Part shown: positions 29,794 through 39,262 of the stretch, one piece after another | Position numbering within the stretch: position 1 is the first letter of the stretch | Layout: every line of letters begins with the position of its first letter | Assembly (NCBI GenBank): GCA_028286915.1 | Contig: JAQBQQ010000013.1 | Location: 1 to 59,641 of the forward strand | Reading direction: 5' to 3' | Length of the DNA: 59,641 nt | DNA from: Candidatus Peribacteria bacterium | GTDB lineage: Bacteria > Patescibacteriota > Gracilibacteria > Peribacterales > Peribacteraceae | Position numbers and translations under genes: made by a program | Notes under the pieces: model-generated | Seen by the model: only the letters and a program-made list of their open reading frames with translations | Database searches by the model: none | Told to the model about the DNA's origin: nothing

Positions 29794-32700
29794 ATGCTTC
29801 CTGTCCGCCGCCGGCTTTTGCCTTTCTCCCTGCTGATTTACGGTGGCACGATAGCTGTGCAGATTGCCTACGGCAGCCCGTACGTTTTGCCCGAACAGCC
29901 GCCGGCGAATTTTGCGGAGATACAGGCACTCGTCTCCCGTAAAGAAAGCGGCGGAACCGACGGACCGATTGCGACCGCATTGGCCGGTGCCATGTGCGGC
30001 GGAACGGCCGCAGCGGAATCTATTGGGACAGGCGGGCAGACGAAAATCCCGACCGTGCGCGGCGTGCCGGGACGGGCCGGTTTGCCGCTGGATAACGTGT
30101 TATCCGGCATGGCTACGCGTGCGGAGAAAGGCGGCACGCTCAACGACGGTTACCAGTTTCCGGAAGATGCCACCGGCTTCACGACAGCTTGTCAGTTAAA
30201 CGTAACGGATAAAACGGTAAAACGGTACGTGAGCTTTTTGGGAACCGAGGTGGATGTGGAGTATCCGCATGTTACGGACCCGATCTGTAAAAATTTTGAT
30301 GACAAGACGCACTCGCCCATGTCGCCGGAAACCTGTAAGGCGGCATCGGATTACCTGAATGACACACGCTTCACCTGGAGAGACTGCCGCAATGCTATTT
30401 TTAACCCCCTCACATTTACCTTCGTCTGTACGGATTGGCAGCAGAAGTATGTCTGCTCGGATGAATGGGTGACGGCACCGGTAATAAAGAAAAACAGCGA
30501 GGAATGTACGGGCAGCGCCTGCCGGTGTCCCGGCCCCGGTTGCAAGTATGCGGCCAATCGCCAGCCGTATGTATCGTACTTCCGCAAGTACGAAGCCAAA
30601 ACTTCCCGGCAGAAAGTCTCGGCTGTGCCCACGGATTTACTGGCGGTTTCAGCGAGCAGTGCGGGTGGCGGCGGTGCCTGCACGGCCGAGAAAGATGCGC
30701 TCGCGCAGGCACAGAATGAATTTGCCATCGCTGATGCGGCGTACCGGAAGGCAGTGGCGGATTATCAGCCGAAAATTGATGCCTATAAGAGCGGCGTTAT
30801 TCAGCTGACGGCTCTGTACGCGGCTATTGAAGACATCAAAAGTAAGCTGGCCAACCCCGTGCCGCCGGCGGGCATGTCGGTGGCGGATTATATGAAGCTG
30901 CTTCAGGCCAGCCTGGCGTCGTATGCCAAGCAGTTGGGCGAACTCATACCCAAAGTGCTCAAGTTGCAGGCCGAGGCAACCGGCCTGGAGGCGCTGGTAC
31001 AGGCCGCCGAAGACAAGATGCACAATGCGCGGCAGCGGTTGCTGGATGCGGAATCGGCTTTGGATGCGTGTCTGAACGGCAAGCCCATTGCTATGCCGGT
31101 GGCCTGCTATGGCAATTACGAGGAATTCGATACGCGCAAAAAAACAACGGTACAGAAAGACATGCGCTGCGTCATTCGTTTTCCATTTACCGCCGATGAG
31201 CTCAGAACAAGCCAGAGCGGCAAGGGAACCTATGGCGTGACGGCAGCCGATTTCCCGCAGGTAAAACGTAATACGTCGTACAATGACGGCAAGGATTTAT
31301 GGTACCCCAACGTGAGCGACAGTATGTCCCTGCTCAGCGACAGTTCTTTTGAGCAAAACTACGGCAACGATTTGTCGCAGGCGCTTTTAAGTCCGGATAA
31401 GTCCGATATTCGCGCCTACCCCCAGCGGTCCAGCAGCCTGTATGCCACCACGTCTACGGTGCGTGCGTTTGATGAAACAGTGAGCAAGAGTGCCGATGCC
31501 AGCCTGAACCGCAATGATGAACGGTCGCTTACCACGTGGTGGCAGCGCATGGAAACTGATGCCGACCGCCTGTTCTCGCCGCCGGCCGTGCGGCTGCGCC
31601 TGCCGGATACCGTGGCGTTGTCCGTGCAAGACCTGCCGAGTGCCAGCGGCAGTGTTATTCACACCGATCCGCGCACGCAATCTATTGATGTCCAGTTAAG
31701 GGCCGGTGATGATTTGCTGGGTGAAGTGGCGGGTTTTTTGCAGAAATCATTACTGCTCCAGGTGCGCGAGGAGCCGGTGCCGGTGGTGGTGCCGCTCGGT
31801 TCGCCATTGGATTTCCGCGCCGATGCCGAGCGCTGGAAAGGCTGGCGGGCGCAGCGGAAATTATATGGCCTGGCACCGGTGCCGGAAGTGGATGCGCTCA
31901 TTTTACAGCTGGAAGAGTATGCCGTGCAGATAGAGCGCGTCCGCCAACTGCGCTCCGAACTGGCGAGGTACATTGGCGGCGTCATTGATCATCAGCAGGA
32001 AGTGCTCATCAATATAAATACCTGGGTGCAGCAGAATTTGGACGTCTATAAGTCTTACCTCAAAAACCGTGAGGCACGATTGTCTCTGCGTGGCCGGTGG
32101 GTGGCGGTGCAGCAGGAGTACCTTAAGTTTCATGACGATATCAATATGCCGTGGTGCCGGAATGACCGGTTCACCACGCCTGTGTATTCCATGCTTGATT
32201 TCTGGTACAGGGGACAGCACACGTCTTTGTCCGCCGGTATCCCCCAGTGCGGAACGGCGGTGGGTGGCGGGCTGCCGCTTTTGTGCGTACCGCAAGCCGA
32301 AGAAGATATGGTATTTGATCTCTCGAACCTGCGCGTTATGACGGGTGCGCTGGCCGTACCGGTGCTCAAGCCCACGCAGTTGTCGCTGGCTATTCCGCTG
32401 CCGGGCCCGGTGGATGAAGAGATGACGGCCGATCAGAAGAAAAGTCTTTTATTACCGGATCTGCCATTGGTCCCAACCATCGACACGGCAATTATTGATG
32501 CGTTGCCGACGGTAAAAGTGGAGTCCATGCCGCCAACCATTGTGCCGCCGACACTGCTGAATACGCTGCAGGCAAACCTGGTGCTCAATCAGTCTCAGTT
32601 CATTCTGCAGAATATGAACAAGACGTACCAGAAATTCTGGGACAGCCTTGCGCCAACCGATACCACCAGAAAACTGGAGTGTAATGACTGGGCGGATGGC

Positions 32701-33099
32701 AGTTGTATTCATGTGGAAACGGATTTGATGGAACGTTTTACGCGCATTATGGCGCGGCCGGCTGTGCTACTTAAAGAAGATCTGCAGTCGCTCGGCGCGC
32801 CGCGGGCCCGCATTTCCGGCACAGGCGATGCGTCGGTTACCTGTAATCCGGCGGATCATGCATGTGTTACGCTCAAGCAGCAGCGAACCGTTCCCAAAGA
32901 CGGCTGGCAGATAGTGCCGCCCAGGGTGCTGCCCGACGAGCAGAATGTTATTGACGCACTGCGGACCGGGATGCGGCGGAAAACGCTGCAGGATAATCTG
33001 CAGATAACGAATGGCGTTCCTTATATTTCATCGCCGGAAGATATTCTGCCGATCTATACTGTCCCGGAGTCTCTGGATCTCCGCCCGCCCAAACTATGA
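29794..33099 (+). CDS. Large exported Cys-rich protein with coiled coil, operon gene 1
   Basis: An 1101-residue protein I cannot assign to a family. Signal peptide: residues 1-28 (LLPFSLLIYGGTIAVQIAYG). Residues about 65-270 are Cys-rich (more than ten Cys, with a dense part ECTGSACRCPGPGC). Residues about 295-425 are Ala/Leu/Lys-rich and helical, likely a coiled coil (ALAQAQNEFAIADAAYRKAV), bounded by Cys on both sides. The rest is mixed, with scattered Cys to the end. No membrane anchor after the signal. It is likely disulfide-rich outside the membrane. It overlaps the next gene by 4 bases (ATGA). The long protein, periodic helices and operon context suggest a structural or scaffold part of a surface assembly; that is inference. 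Confidence 0.7.
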   Translation: MLPVRRRLLPFSLLIYGGTIAVQIAYGSPYVLPEQPPANFAEIQALVSRKESGGTDGPIATALAGAMCGGTAAAESIGTGGQTKIPTVRGVPGRAGLPLDNVLSGMATRAEKGGTLNDGYQFPEDATGFTTACQLNVTDKTVKRYVSFLGTEVDVEYPHVTDPICKNFDDKTHSPMSPETCKAASDYLNDTRFTWRDCRNAIFNPLTFTFVCTDWQQKYVCSDEWVTAPVIKKNSEECTGSACRCPGPGCKYAANRQPYVSYFRKYEAKTSRQKVSAVPTDLLAVSASSAGGGGACTAEKDALAQAQNEFAIADAAYRKAVADYQPKIDAYKSGVIQLTALYAAIEDIKSKLANPVPPAGMSVADYMKLLQASLASYAKQLGELIPKVLKLQAEATGLEALVQAAEDKMHNARQRLLDAESALDACLNGKPIAMPVACYGNYEEFDTRKKTTVQKDMRCVIRFPFTADELRTSQSGKGTYGVTAADFPQVKRNTSYNDGKDLWYPNVSDSMSLLSDSSFEQNYGNDLSQALLSPDKSDIRAYPQRSSSLYATTSTVRAFDETVSKSADASLNRNDERSLTTWWQRMETDADRLFSPPAVRLRLPDTVALSVQDLPSASGSVIHTDPRTQSIDVQLRAGDDLLGEVAGFLQKSLLLQVREEPVPVVVPLGSPLDFRADAERWKGWRAQRKLYGLAPVPEVDALILQLEEYAVQIERVRQLRSELARYIGGVIDHQQEVLININTWVQQNLDVYKSYLKNREARLSLRGRWVAVQQEYLKFHDDINMPWCRNDRFTTPVYSMLDFWYRGQHTSLSAGIPQCGTAVGGGLPLLCVPQAEEDMVFDLSNLRVMTGALAVPVLKPTQLSLAIPLPGPVDEEMTADQKKSLLLPDLPLVPTIDTAIIDALPTVKVESMPPTIVPPTLLNTLQANLVLNQSQFILQNMNKTYQKFWDSLAPTDTTRKLECNDWADGSCIHVETDLMERFTRIMARPAVLLKEDLQSLGAPRARISGTGDASVTCNPADHACVTLKQQRTVPKDGWQIVPPRVLPDEQNVIDALRTGMRRKTLQDNLQITNGVPYISSPEDILPIYTVPESLDLRPPKL

Positions 33100-33962
33100 A
33101 GCGCTCTCTGCAATATCTATTCGGCAAAAATGTTCGCATGGTAGTGGCGTGCCTTCTTGTCTTTGCCGGCTTTCTGCCGACGCAGGGAAGTATGTCCGTT
33201 CTGGCCGCAAATTCCGCCTCTTCTTCATCCCTAAATGAAGGGCCGATAGACAGTTGCCAGAGACAGGTGGAGGATCAGGCGAGTGCGGTGCAGGCGCAGC
33301 ATCGGAGCATTCTGTTCGGCCAGAAGCCGGCCAGGGATCTGCCGATTAACAGTATTACATACGATGAAAGTTTTCTGCGCTGGATTAAGACCGGCACGGA
33401 TAAATGGACCGGCCCGGGTGGGCGCGCGGCAACGAATGCCGAGATGGATAAGCGCTCGCCGTTCGCCGGGCGCCGGGGCATATTTGAAACGCGCGGCGTG
33501 ACGACATCCGAACTTATTCCTTCACTTACGCAGGACGCCCGCGCCTTTGATTGCGCGCTGGCCGCCGTGTGCGTGAATGCCGGTTTGTCTGCCGCGCAGA
33601 TTCAGGAACTCACGCAGAAAGACGGCCGCATAAAAATTGAAACCCGCGGCTGCCTGCCGGTTATGACTCAGCCTTTATCGGCATGCAGTGCGCTAAACAC
33701 CACAGGTGACCGGGCAAGCATAGACATTGCCAATACCTACTGCCAGCCAATGGTAGACAGTATTGTGCAGCATGAAAATGACGTCTTGAAAATGACGGTG
33801 AGTTACGACGCGGCCTACCGATCGCTGTTGCAATTTGCCGGTAGTTTTGACGGATTTCTGGGCCAGTTCAAAGGCGATCTGCTAACGCCCATCGAGCAGA
33901 CGGCATCCCTCGTAAGCCAGTTATCGCGCATTCCCTGCTTCCTTGCCGAATGTAATGAGTAA
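33096..33962 (+). CDS. Exported Cys-containing protein, operon gene 2
   Basis: A 288-residue protein of unknown family with an N-terminal signal or anchor (VVACLLVFAGFLPTQGSMSVLA, about 15-38). It holds about eight Cys (for example FDCALAAVCVNAG and the C-terminal IPCFLAECNE). The core is mostly helical. The ATG lies in the ATGA overlap with gene 1, and its own end overlaps gene 3 by 8 bases, so translation is coupled. No Shine-Dalgarno is seen. It is probably a partner of the other four products. Confidence 0.65.
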   Translation: MKRSLQYLFGKNVRMVVACLLVFAGFLPTQGSMSVLAANSASSSSLNEGPIDSCQRQVEDQASAVQAQHRSILFGQKPARDLPINSITYDESFLRWIKTGTDKWTGPGGRAATNAEMDKRSPFAGRRGIFETRGVTTSELIPSLTQDARAFDCALAAVCVNAGLSAAQIQELTQKDGRIKIETRGCLPVMTQPLSACSALNTTGDRASIDIANTYCQPMVDSIVQHENDVLKMTVSYDAAYRSLLQFAGSFDGFLGQFKGDLLTPIEQTASLVSQLSRIPCFLAECNE

Positions 33963-34806
33963 CTCGCTCTCTCGCATCGGCTTTGTGGCAAAACATGCAC
34001 ATGCATGGGCCGTTGCCGGTGTCTGTCTGCTGATACTTGCAGTGCTGCTCATGGCGCGCGGGCACGGTGCCACGGCCGCACTGGTGACAACGGATGTGCA
34101 GCCGGTTTTATCCGCATGTTCGGGCAGCGATATTCTTTTCCCGCAGAGCGTGGATGCGTTTGATAAGGCGGCACTGGTAGATGAAAATGGTAAACTTCTG
34201 TATACCGGCAAGCTGGAGGAATGGCGTAAAAAATATGATGAGAATGTGAATAAAATTTTAAAAACGCACCTGGAGCAGACAGCCATTATGTGTACCGATT
34301 TAGTGGCCGAACCGCCCAGTACGGAGCTGCGCGGGCTGGCAGCGGAACTGCCGCCGTGGCAGAGTGCCAAGCGGCTGGAGACGCTGTCGGAGGACCAGAT
34401 GCAGTCGGTATTGCTGGAGCAGTTGCGCGTGTACCAGTGCCGCCTGCGCGAGCAGATTTATTTCCGCTGGTCCACGTCCGACGCCGAGGATCTGCTGAGA
34501 AAAAAAATGATCTCGCAGACCGACATAGGAACCGATGCCATTATGTTTGCGGCGCAACAGACATGGGTGGACCGTGAGCTGGAAGCGGCACCCAGGGCTT
34601 TGGAACGGACACTTAAATACGTGGAGGGCATGAATCGTTTGCGGCCACTGGATCAGTCGCTCGAATGTCTGTCGCGGACATCACTGGATATACGAAATAT
34701 TCTGGGTCTTGCCGCCGAGACAAGCGCCTGTCTGCCGCGTATTTGGGATGCGCGCGGTTCGTTGCGCGACTTGACTGCGACAGTTCTCCCCGTCAGTTCA
34801 AAATGA
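33955..34806 (+). CDS. Membrane-anchored exported protein, operon gene 3
   Basis: A 283-residue protein of unknown family. Residues about 15-36 form one hydrophobic segment (WAVAGVCLLILAVLLMARG) without a clear cleavage site, so it may stay anchored with the bulk outside. The remainder is helical and charged (LYTGKLEEWRKKYDENVNKI), with five to six Cys. The ATG at 33955 overlaps the end of gene 2 (ATGAGTAA); gene 4 starts in an ATGA overlap with its stop. Confidence 0.65.
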   Translation: MSNSLSRIGFVAKHAHAWAVAGVCLLILAVLLMARGHGATAALVTTDVQPVLSACSGSDILFPQSVDAFDKAALVDENGKLLYTGKLEEWRKKYDENVNKILKTHLEQTAIMCTDLVAEPPSTELRGLAAELPPWQSAKRLETLSEDQMQSVLLEQLRVYQCRLREQIYFRWSTSDAEDLLRKKMISQTDIGTDAIMFAAQQTWVDRELEAAPRALERTLKYVEGMNRLRPLDQSLECLSRTSLDIRNILGLAAETSACLPRIWDARGSLRDLTATVLPVSSK

Positions 34807-37373
34807 GAAAGATTATTGTTTCCTGCATGGGCTTGCTCCTGTTGGCACCAGCCATGGTGACGGCCGCCGCGCCATCTATCTACGACACCATGCGCTCCAT
34901 TGGAAATATGGAAATGATCCGGAACAATGCGGGTGAACCTGCCGCGGAGGTGGCGGTGAAACAATATGTGGCAGCGCTGTTTAATGAGCAGCTATTACAG
35001 CCCGATGATATAGATGCCGCCCTGCGCGATGACAGGGAATTTTGCAAAGAGAGAACGGCTGGCACTACTACGCGGCCGGCTTTGAATCTGCTGGATTGCA
35101 ACCGGTTATCGGAAGAAATTATCCGCATTGTGCAGCGCGAAGAGCGTGTCCGTACGCTGGGCCGCGATTTGCAGATTATCGCGTCCAGTAATGAGTTGCC
35201 GGTTACGGGCGTGGTAGCCGGCCGCACCAACCTGCCCGTACGCGCCCAGAGTATTATGCGCATCTGGCGTGCCGGTTCCGGCAGCAGTGCCGCCACGCAG
35301 ACTGGCGTCATTATCCGTTCGTTCGTCTTCCCCGTGGAGGCGCAGAAACCATTGGAAGATCTGCATGCTGCGTTACAAAAATTGCAGGGTTCACCGTCAT
35401 CCGCAGGTCCGGATGAATTCACAGCTGCTGTCTGGCGGTATGAATATGGCGTCGGGTTTGTGACAGGAAAATTCAGTCCGGAGTTTCCGCCGCCAAAGGA
35501 TGACACGGCTCCCGGTACGGAGCGGCAGTACCTGTATAAGCACTGGACCGCTGCCTCCGGTGCACCGGTAGAGGAGGCGCTTACGCAACTTTCTTTGTTG
35601 TTGCCAAAATCATTTGTCCCGCCGCTCGGCCGCACGGAAGCGGCGGTATTCCGTCTGGCGGATGATGCCACCGCTCCCGGTTTTCAGGCTAAAAATCAGT
35701 TTGACGAACTGGGTATCGCCGTGTGGGGCACCGTGGAAACAGTAGATGGCAAACAGATTATTGATGCCGGCCTGCAGTGGCTCATGCCTGTGGAGCCGGT
35801 GCTGCCGTCGCTGTGTAAAGATGCGGTTGCCGGTAGCGCCTGCGACCCCATTCTCGGCGGTGCCGTGCCGCCAGACAGTAAAGACGGCATGGGTTTGTGT
35901 CTTCAGCCGCTCAGCCGTAACGGTTACCTATGCCGCGATATGACGGCCAGCCAGAACCCGAGCGTGTGCCGGCAGCAGATCGGTTCTGCCAGTGACGCTA
36001 TTACCCTGGCTGCCTGCACCTCCGCGGAGCCAGCCATTGTAACCACCGGCGGCCCGGACGTTTGCCGCGATACCAACTGGATGCTGCCGCGCGCGCCGGA
36101 CCCGGTGAAGCAGTGTAATCTTGTGTTCCAATGCGCAGCTGCGGCACCCGTGGCCGCGCACCGTTTTCCGCTCAAAAAAATACTTACCGGCCCGGTGGGC
36201 AAGCAGGAAGGAACGATTGTTATTGCCACGCCGGCCGGTACGGAACTTCCAACCGAATACGCTCTTATGCAGTCGCTTACGCAGGCGCGCCAGATTTGCG
36301 ACCTTCCCGCAGGCACGGACCCGTACACACTGGGCGGCATTACCCAAATGAACAACAGTTGCTGTCGCCTGGAAATGGATGCCAACCGCGTTGCCTGTGA
36401 AGCCATGCAGGCGGATACGTTATTTGGAAACGAGCAGTCGTTGAACACGGCGTATAACGCCGTTACGTGTGCCGATATCCTTACCGATTCCACCTGCCGC
36501 AGCCGGGGCTTTGGCAAGTGTGCCGGTACGTTTACGTCCGGTAATACCGACGCGGTTGTCCAGAGCTGGCGCACGGCGCTGGTAAATGTTATCCGCACGC
36601 GCTGGACGGAACTTCATGCCGGGGACATAAAGGCAGATCCGGCCTACGGGTCTTGCAATGCTCTCCTGGGAAATACCGGCACCAGCGGTATTGCGCCGCG
36701 CATCAATGGCATAGTCCAGACCATTAAACAGATAGGCCGCGAAGTGTGTACGCCGTTGGCCCGTACGCAATTTGAAAATACAATCGGCAATAACCTGTGC
36801 TACCTGGGACAATGTCTGGAGCAGACGTATGAACAGCACAGAACCACGCCCGGCCGGCAGCCGCTTACCGTACAGGACGAAGCCTACCCGTGGGATGCCT
36901 GCATGCTGCCGTCGCGCACGGCCGGTGCGCTTACGACCGGCGGCACGGAACTTGGTACCAACCTGCCGCTGTACCGGCCGCAGCTTTTGGTGCAACAGCT
37001 GGATGAAGCGCTGTGCCAGATGAATGGCCTGCCGCCGCAGTCGTCACCGGTTCGTTGCGCCTTCGATATCACCAGACGTCTGCTCCTCCCGCTTACATCG
37101 TTGCGGACATCGCTGAGCATTCTGGATCAGACCAGTGAACAGCGCAGTGCCGCGCAGGGATTGCAGGGTATGAGTGAGGCAATCGGTTCCAGAGTCGGTA
37201 CGCAACTGTATGTGGATTACCTCGGCCGCAGCGCGCGTGCCTTGTCGGTCGTTACCAAAAATGCTGCCACGCTGCTGGAGACATTTACCAAAGTTACTTT
37301 CACGCGGGCTATGTGTCCGCAAAACGATGCCGCCGGCGATGCGTTGCACGCCACTCCTTTCTGTCTGCCGTAA
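34803..37373 (+). CDS. Large exported Cys-rich protein, operon gene 4
   Basis: An 856-residue protein of unknown family. Signal peptide MRKIIVSCMGLLLLAPAMVTAAA. An N-terminal helical region (about 25-150) is followed by a mixed region and, from about 370 onwards, a strongly Cys-rich part with closely spaced Cys (LCKDAVAGSACDP, LCLQPLSRNGYLCRD, VCRDTNW, NSCCRLEMD). No C-terminal anchor. The many Cys suggest extracellular disulfide-stabilised domains. ATG 34803 is set by the ATGA overlap with gene 3; upstream in-frame codons lie inside gene 3. Confidence 0.68.
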   Translation: MRKIIVSCMGLLLLAPAMVTAAAPSIYDTMRSIGNMEMIRNNAGEPAAEVAVKQYVAALFNEQLLQPDDIDAALRDDREFCKERTAGTTTRPALNLLDCNRLSEEIIRIVQREERVRTLGRDLQIIASSNELPVTGVVAGRTNLPVRAQSIMRIWRAGSGSSAATQTGVIIRSFVFPVEAQKPLEDLHAALQKLQGSPSSAGPDEFTAAVWRYEYGVGFVTGKFSPEFPPPKDDTAPGTERQYLYKHWTAASGAPVEEALTQLSLLLPKSFVPPLGRTEAAVFRLADDATAPGFQAKNQFDELGIAVWGTVETVDGKQIIDAGLQWLMPVEPVLPSLCKDAVAGSACDPILGGAVPPDSKDGMGLCLQPLSRNGYLCRDMTASQNPSVCRQQIGSASDAITLAACTSAEPAIVTTGGPDVCRDTNWMLPRAPDPVKQCNLVFQCAAAAPVAAHRFPLKKILTGPVGKQEGTIVIATPAGTELPTEYALMQSLTQARQICDLPAGTDPYTLGGITQMNNSCCRLEMDANRVACEAMQADTLFGNEQSLNTAYNAVTCADILTDSTCRSRGFGKCAGTFTSGNTDAVVQSWRTALVNVIRTRWTELHAGDIKADPAYGSCNALLGNTGTSGIAPRINGIVQTIKQIGREVCTPLARTQFENTIGNNLCYLGQCLEQTYEQHRTTPGRQPLTVQDEAYPWDACMLPSRTAGALTTGGTELGTNLPLYRPQLLVQQLDEALCQMNGLPPQSSPVRCAFDITRRLLLPLTSLRTSLSILDQTSEQRSAAQGLQGMSEAIGSRVGTQLYVDYLGRSARALSVVTKNAATLLETFTKVTFTRAMCPQNDAAGDALHATPFCLP

Positions 37374-37376
37374 GCT

Positions 37377-38816
37377 ATGTTCCGCCGTCTTTCCGCCTTC
37401 GGCCTGCTTCTCTTTCTGCCTGTACAGGTGGCGTTTGCCACGCAGTCTGATTCATACGCCACGCAGGTGTTGGACCGTGCCGATCAATCCATGGCATACA
37501 TCGACAGCCAGGAAAAAATAGTGAGCTTCTTCCAAAGTGCGCTGCCCAGCTGGACGCGTAGTACTTTTTCCGCGCTGTCCGACATTGTGGATACGGACCT
37601 GTTGGTAAACCAGCAGCAGCGCGACCTGCTTGAATTTACACCGTGCCTGCATACCGACGCCGCTCTTATAGAAGCAAAAATTGTGGAGGTGCAAAAAAAA
37701 CTGGTGGAGGCCAACGACGCCCGCGACGCCTGGCGTATTCTGCAGTACAAATCACTCATTGTTTTTTTGCGGGATCGCATTGCCGTTCTGCTGCGCGGCG
37801 CGGTTGACCCTGCATTCAAAGACCCGGACTGGACAGCGGTGAGTACATTTGAGCCGTTGCCCGAAGCAGACCTTGCCAATGTCTGCCCGTTTGACTCGGA
37901 TTATTTACCGCCCAGCCTGGGCGGATACGGCTGCGATATTGAAGCCATTGATGCCAAGCTGGCCGCCATGGACAGTTCATTGCCTGCTTTAAAAGATACG
38001 CTTACAAACGAGCGCCAGTCGCTTACCCGGGTACAGGCGGCGGCCAACCAGTATTACGCGCAGTCCCAGTCCATCAGGCAGATTCAAAATGCCATTGACG
38101 CCGTGGTGGAAGGAAAGCCGGTGCCGGCGACATCTGTTACACCGGTTATACGAACGCATAAACGCGTACTCGGCTGCGAAGTGCCCGGCTGCCTGCAAGA
38201 CGGTTCCGGTTGCCGCGCCATGACCGGTGCGCTGTTTACCACATTGCGTGGGCCGTTCTCGTTGGAACGTAATGAACTCACGTTACTAAGCAACTTCCGC
38301 AGGCTCCGCAAAAGCCAGGCGGAAGCGCGTCCGCCATCGGACTTGCTGGCCGTTCAGCCTGTAGACCCAAACGGTTATTCACTGGACAGCACATTCGGGT
38401 CCATCGGCAGAAACGTGTTCAAGGATTTCAGTGTGGACATTGCAGACCAGGAAACACTCATCTTTGCGCTTGGCGCCGACTCCTCGCAGCGCATTGGCGC
38501 CGTCCTCACGCCCGTGCGGGATTCCATCGAACGCCTTGCCCGCCTGGTGTACCCCAAGGCAAGCGACGCCGCTCCGGCTGATACAACTGGCAATACTGCC
38601 GGTGGCGCATCGTCGGACAGCAAGATCGTCGGTCTGCGCGCCTTCGTACGGGATTTCGCCTATTTCCTCCGGCGCTCCTGCCTGGAACGGCCGTGTAACG
38701 AACGCCTGGATCGCGTGCTCAAAATAGTCTTCCAGGACGCCTGTTTCCCTTACACCAAAGGGACGTACCTTACGGAAGATGAAAAGGCGGCATGTGTGAA
38801 AGCGGCGGGACTTTGA
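37377..38816 (+). CDS. Exported Cys-containing protein, operon gene 5
   Basis: A 479-residue protein of unknown family. Signal peptide MFRRLSAFGLLLFLPVQVAFA. It is mostly helical, with likely coiled-coil parts (IEAKIVEVQKKLVEANDARD and AIDAKLAAMDSSLPALKDTL) and about a dozen Cys, including the cluster LGCEVPGCLQDGSGC. Its ATG follows the gene 4 stop by 3 bases. The stop (TGA) runs directly into a low-complexity repeat, with no clear terminator. Confidence 0.66.
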   Translation: MFRRLSAFGLLLFLPVQVAFATQSDSYATQVLDRADQSMAYIDSQEKIVSFFQSALPSWTRSTFSALSDIVDTDLLVNQQQRDLLEFTPCLHTDAALIEAKIVEVQKKLVEANDARDAWRILQYKSLIVFLRDRIAVLLRGAVDPAFKDPDWTAVSTFEPLPEADLANVCPFDSDYLPPSLGGYGCDIEAIDAKLAAMDSSLPALKDTLTNERQSLTRVQAAANQYYAQSQSIRQIQNAIDAVVEGKPVPATSVTPVIRTHKRVLGCEVPGCLQDGSGCRAMTGALFTTLRGPFSLERNELTLLSNFRRLRKSQAEARPPSDLLAVQPVDPNGYSLDSTFGSIGRNVFKDFSVDIADQETLIFALGADSSQRIGAVLTPVRDSIERLARLVYPKASDAAPADTTGNTAGGASSDSKIVGLRAFVRDFAYFLRRSCLERPCNERLDRVLKIVFQDACFPYTKGTYLTEDEKAACVKAAGL

Positions 38817-38876
38817 GTCTTGAGTCTCGAGTTTTGAATACGTCAAAAATCAAGACTCAGGACTCAATATTCACAT
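38813..38876. repeat. Low-complexity CAAGACTC-type repeat, locus D
   Basis: TTGAGTCTTGAGTCTCGAGT and, in the other sense, ATCAAGACTCAGGACTCAA, directly after the operon. Same family as loci A-C. It could form a long imperfect hairpin (GAGTCTTGA/TCAAGACTC) and so serve as the operon's 3' end. Confidence 0.55.
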
Positions 38877-38898
38877 TTTATACGATATTTGGATCAAT

Positions 38899-38927
38899 TT
38901 GATAAAAAATACTTTTTGTGCTATAAT
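38899..38927 (+). promoter_or_regulatory. Near-consensus promoter of the structured RNA
   Basis: -35 TTGATA (38899-38904), 17-base spacer, -10 TATAAT (38922-38927). One of the two best-formed promoters in the window (with 58687-58715). Confidence 0.8.
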
Positions 38928-38933
38928 AACTAT

Positions 38934-39262
38934 GCCTCAACACAAAAAGATTCTTCACTTCACAGTATAAGACTGAACCGTCTGTATCCGGCCCATCGCG
39001 GTGGGTGCAGGAGAGGGGGTCACCATTCCGTATAGGCAGTGCTGCTGCCGCCACGGAACACCCTCGCTCCGTTGTAGCATGCTATGGACTTTATACTCCA
39101 TGGCGCGGAGGACTCGGGCACCGCCCCTTCCTCTCGGGTACAGTGGCAAAGTCAAACCTGATTACCGCTTTTCGAAGCGAGAATCCAGTCCGGACCCCGC
39201 GGTTTGCAATCACGGACCGGTAAGAAGAGGTACAAACCCGGCGCAAGCCGGGTTTGTTCGTG
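38934..39262 (+). ncRNA. Highly structured non-coding RNA candidate, about 330 nt
   Basis: A near-consensus promoter leads into about 330 GC-rich bases with no plausible ORF. Visible stems: TTCCGT...ACGGAA enclosing GGCAG/CTGCC (about 39028-39060); CTCCG...CGGAG enclosing ATGGA/TCCAT (about 39069-39115); CGCTT-TTCG-AAGCG, a UUCG tetraloop (about 39168-39181); GTCCG...CGGAC (about 39191-39222); and a closing 8-bp hairpin AACCCGGC-GCAA-GCCGGGTT (39238-39257) as the 3' end. I looked for and did not find the conserved cores of RNase P RNA, tmRNA, SRP RNA or 6S RNA. It may be a very divergent one of these or a new RNA. Confidence 0.5.

Noticed and set aside
38932-38970. Twelve-codon ORF (MPQHKKILHFTV) right after TATAAT, a possible leader peptide
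   Set aside because: Only four bases separate the -10 box and the ATG, so transcription probably starts within or after the ATG; no coding gene follows in cis that it could regulate.
38934-39262. RNase P RNA, tmRNA, SRP RNA or 6S RNA assignment for the structured RNA
   Set aside because: The conserved GAGGAAAGTCC and ACAGAA blocks (RNase P), tRNA-like ends (tmRNA) and GGAAGGAAGCAGC loop (SRP) were not found on either strand.
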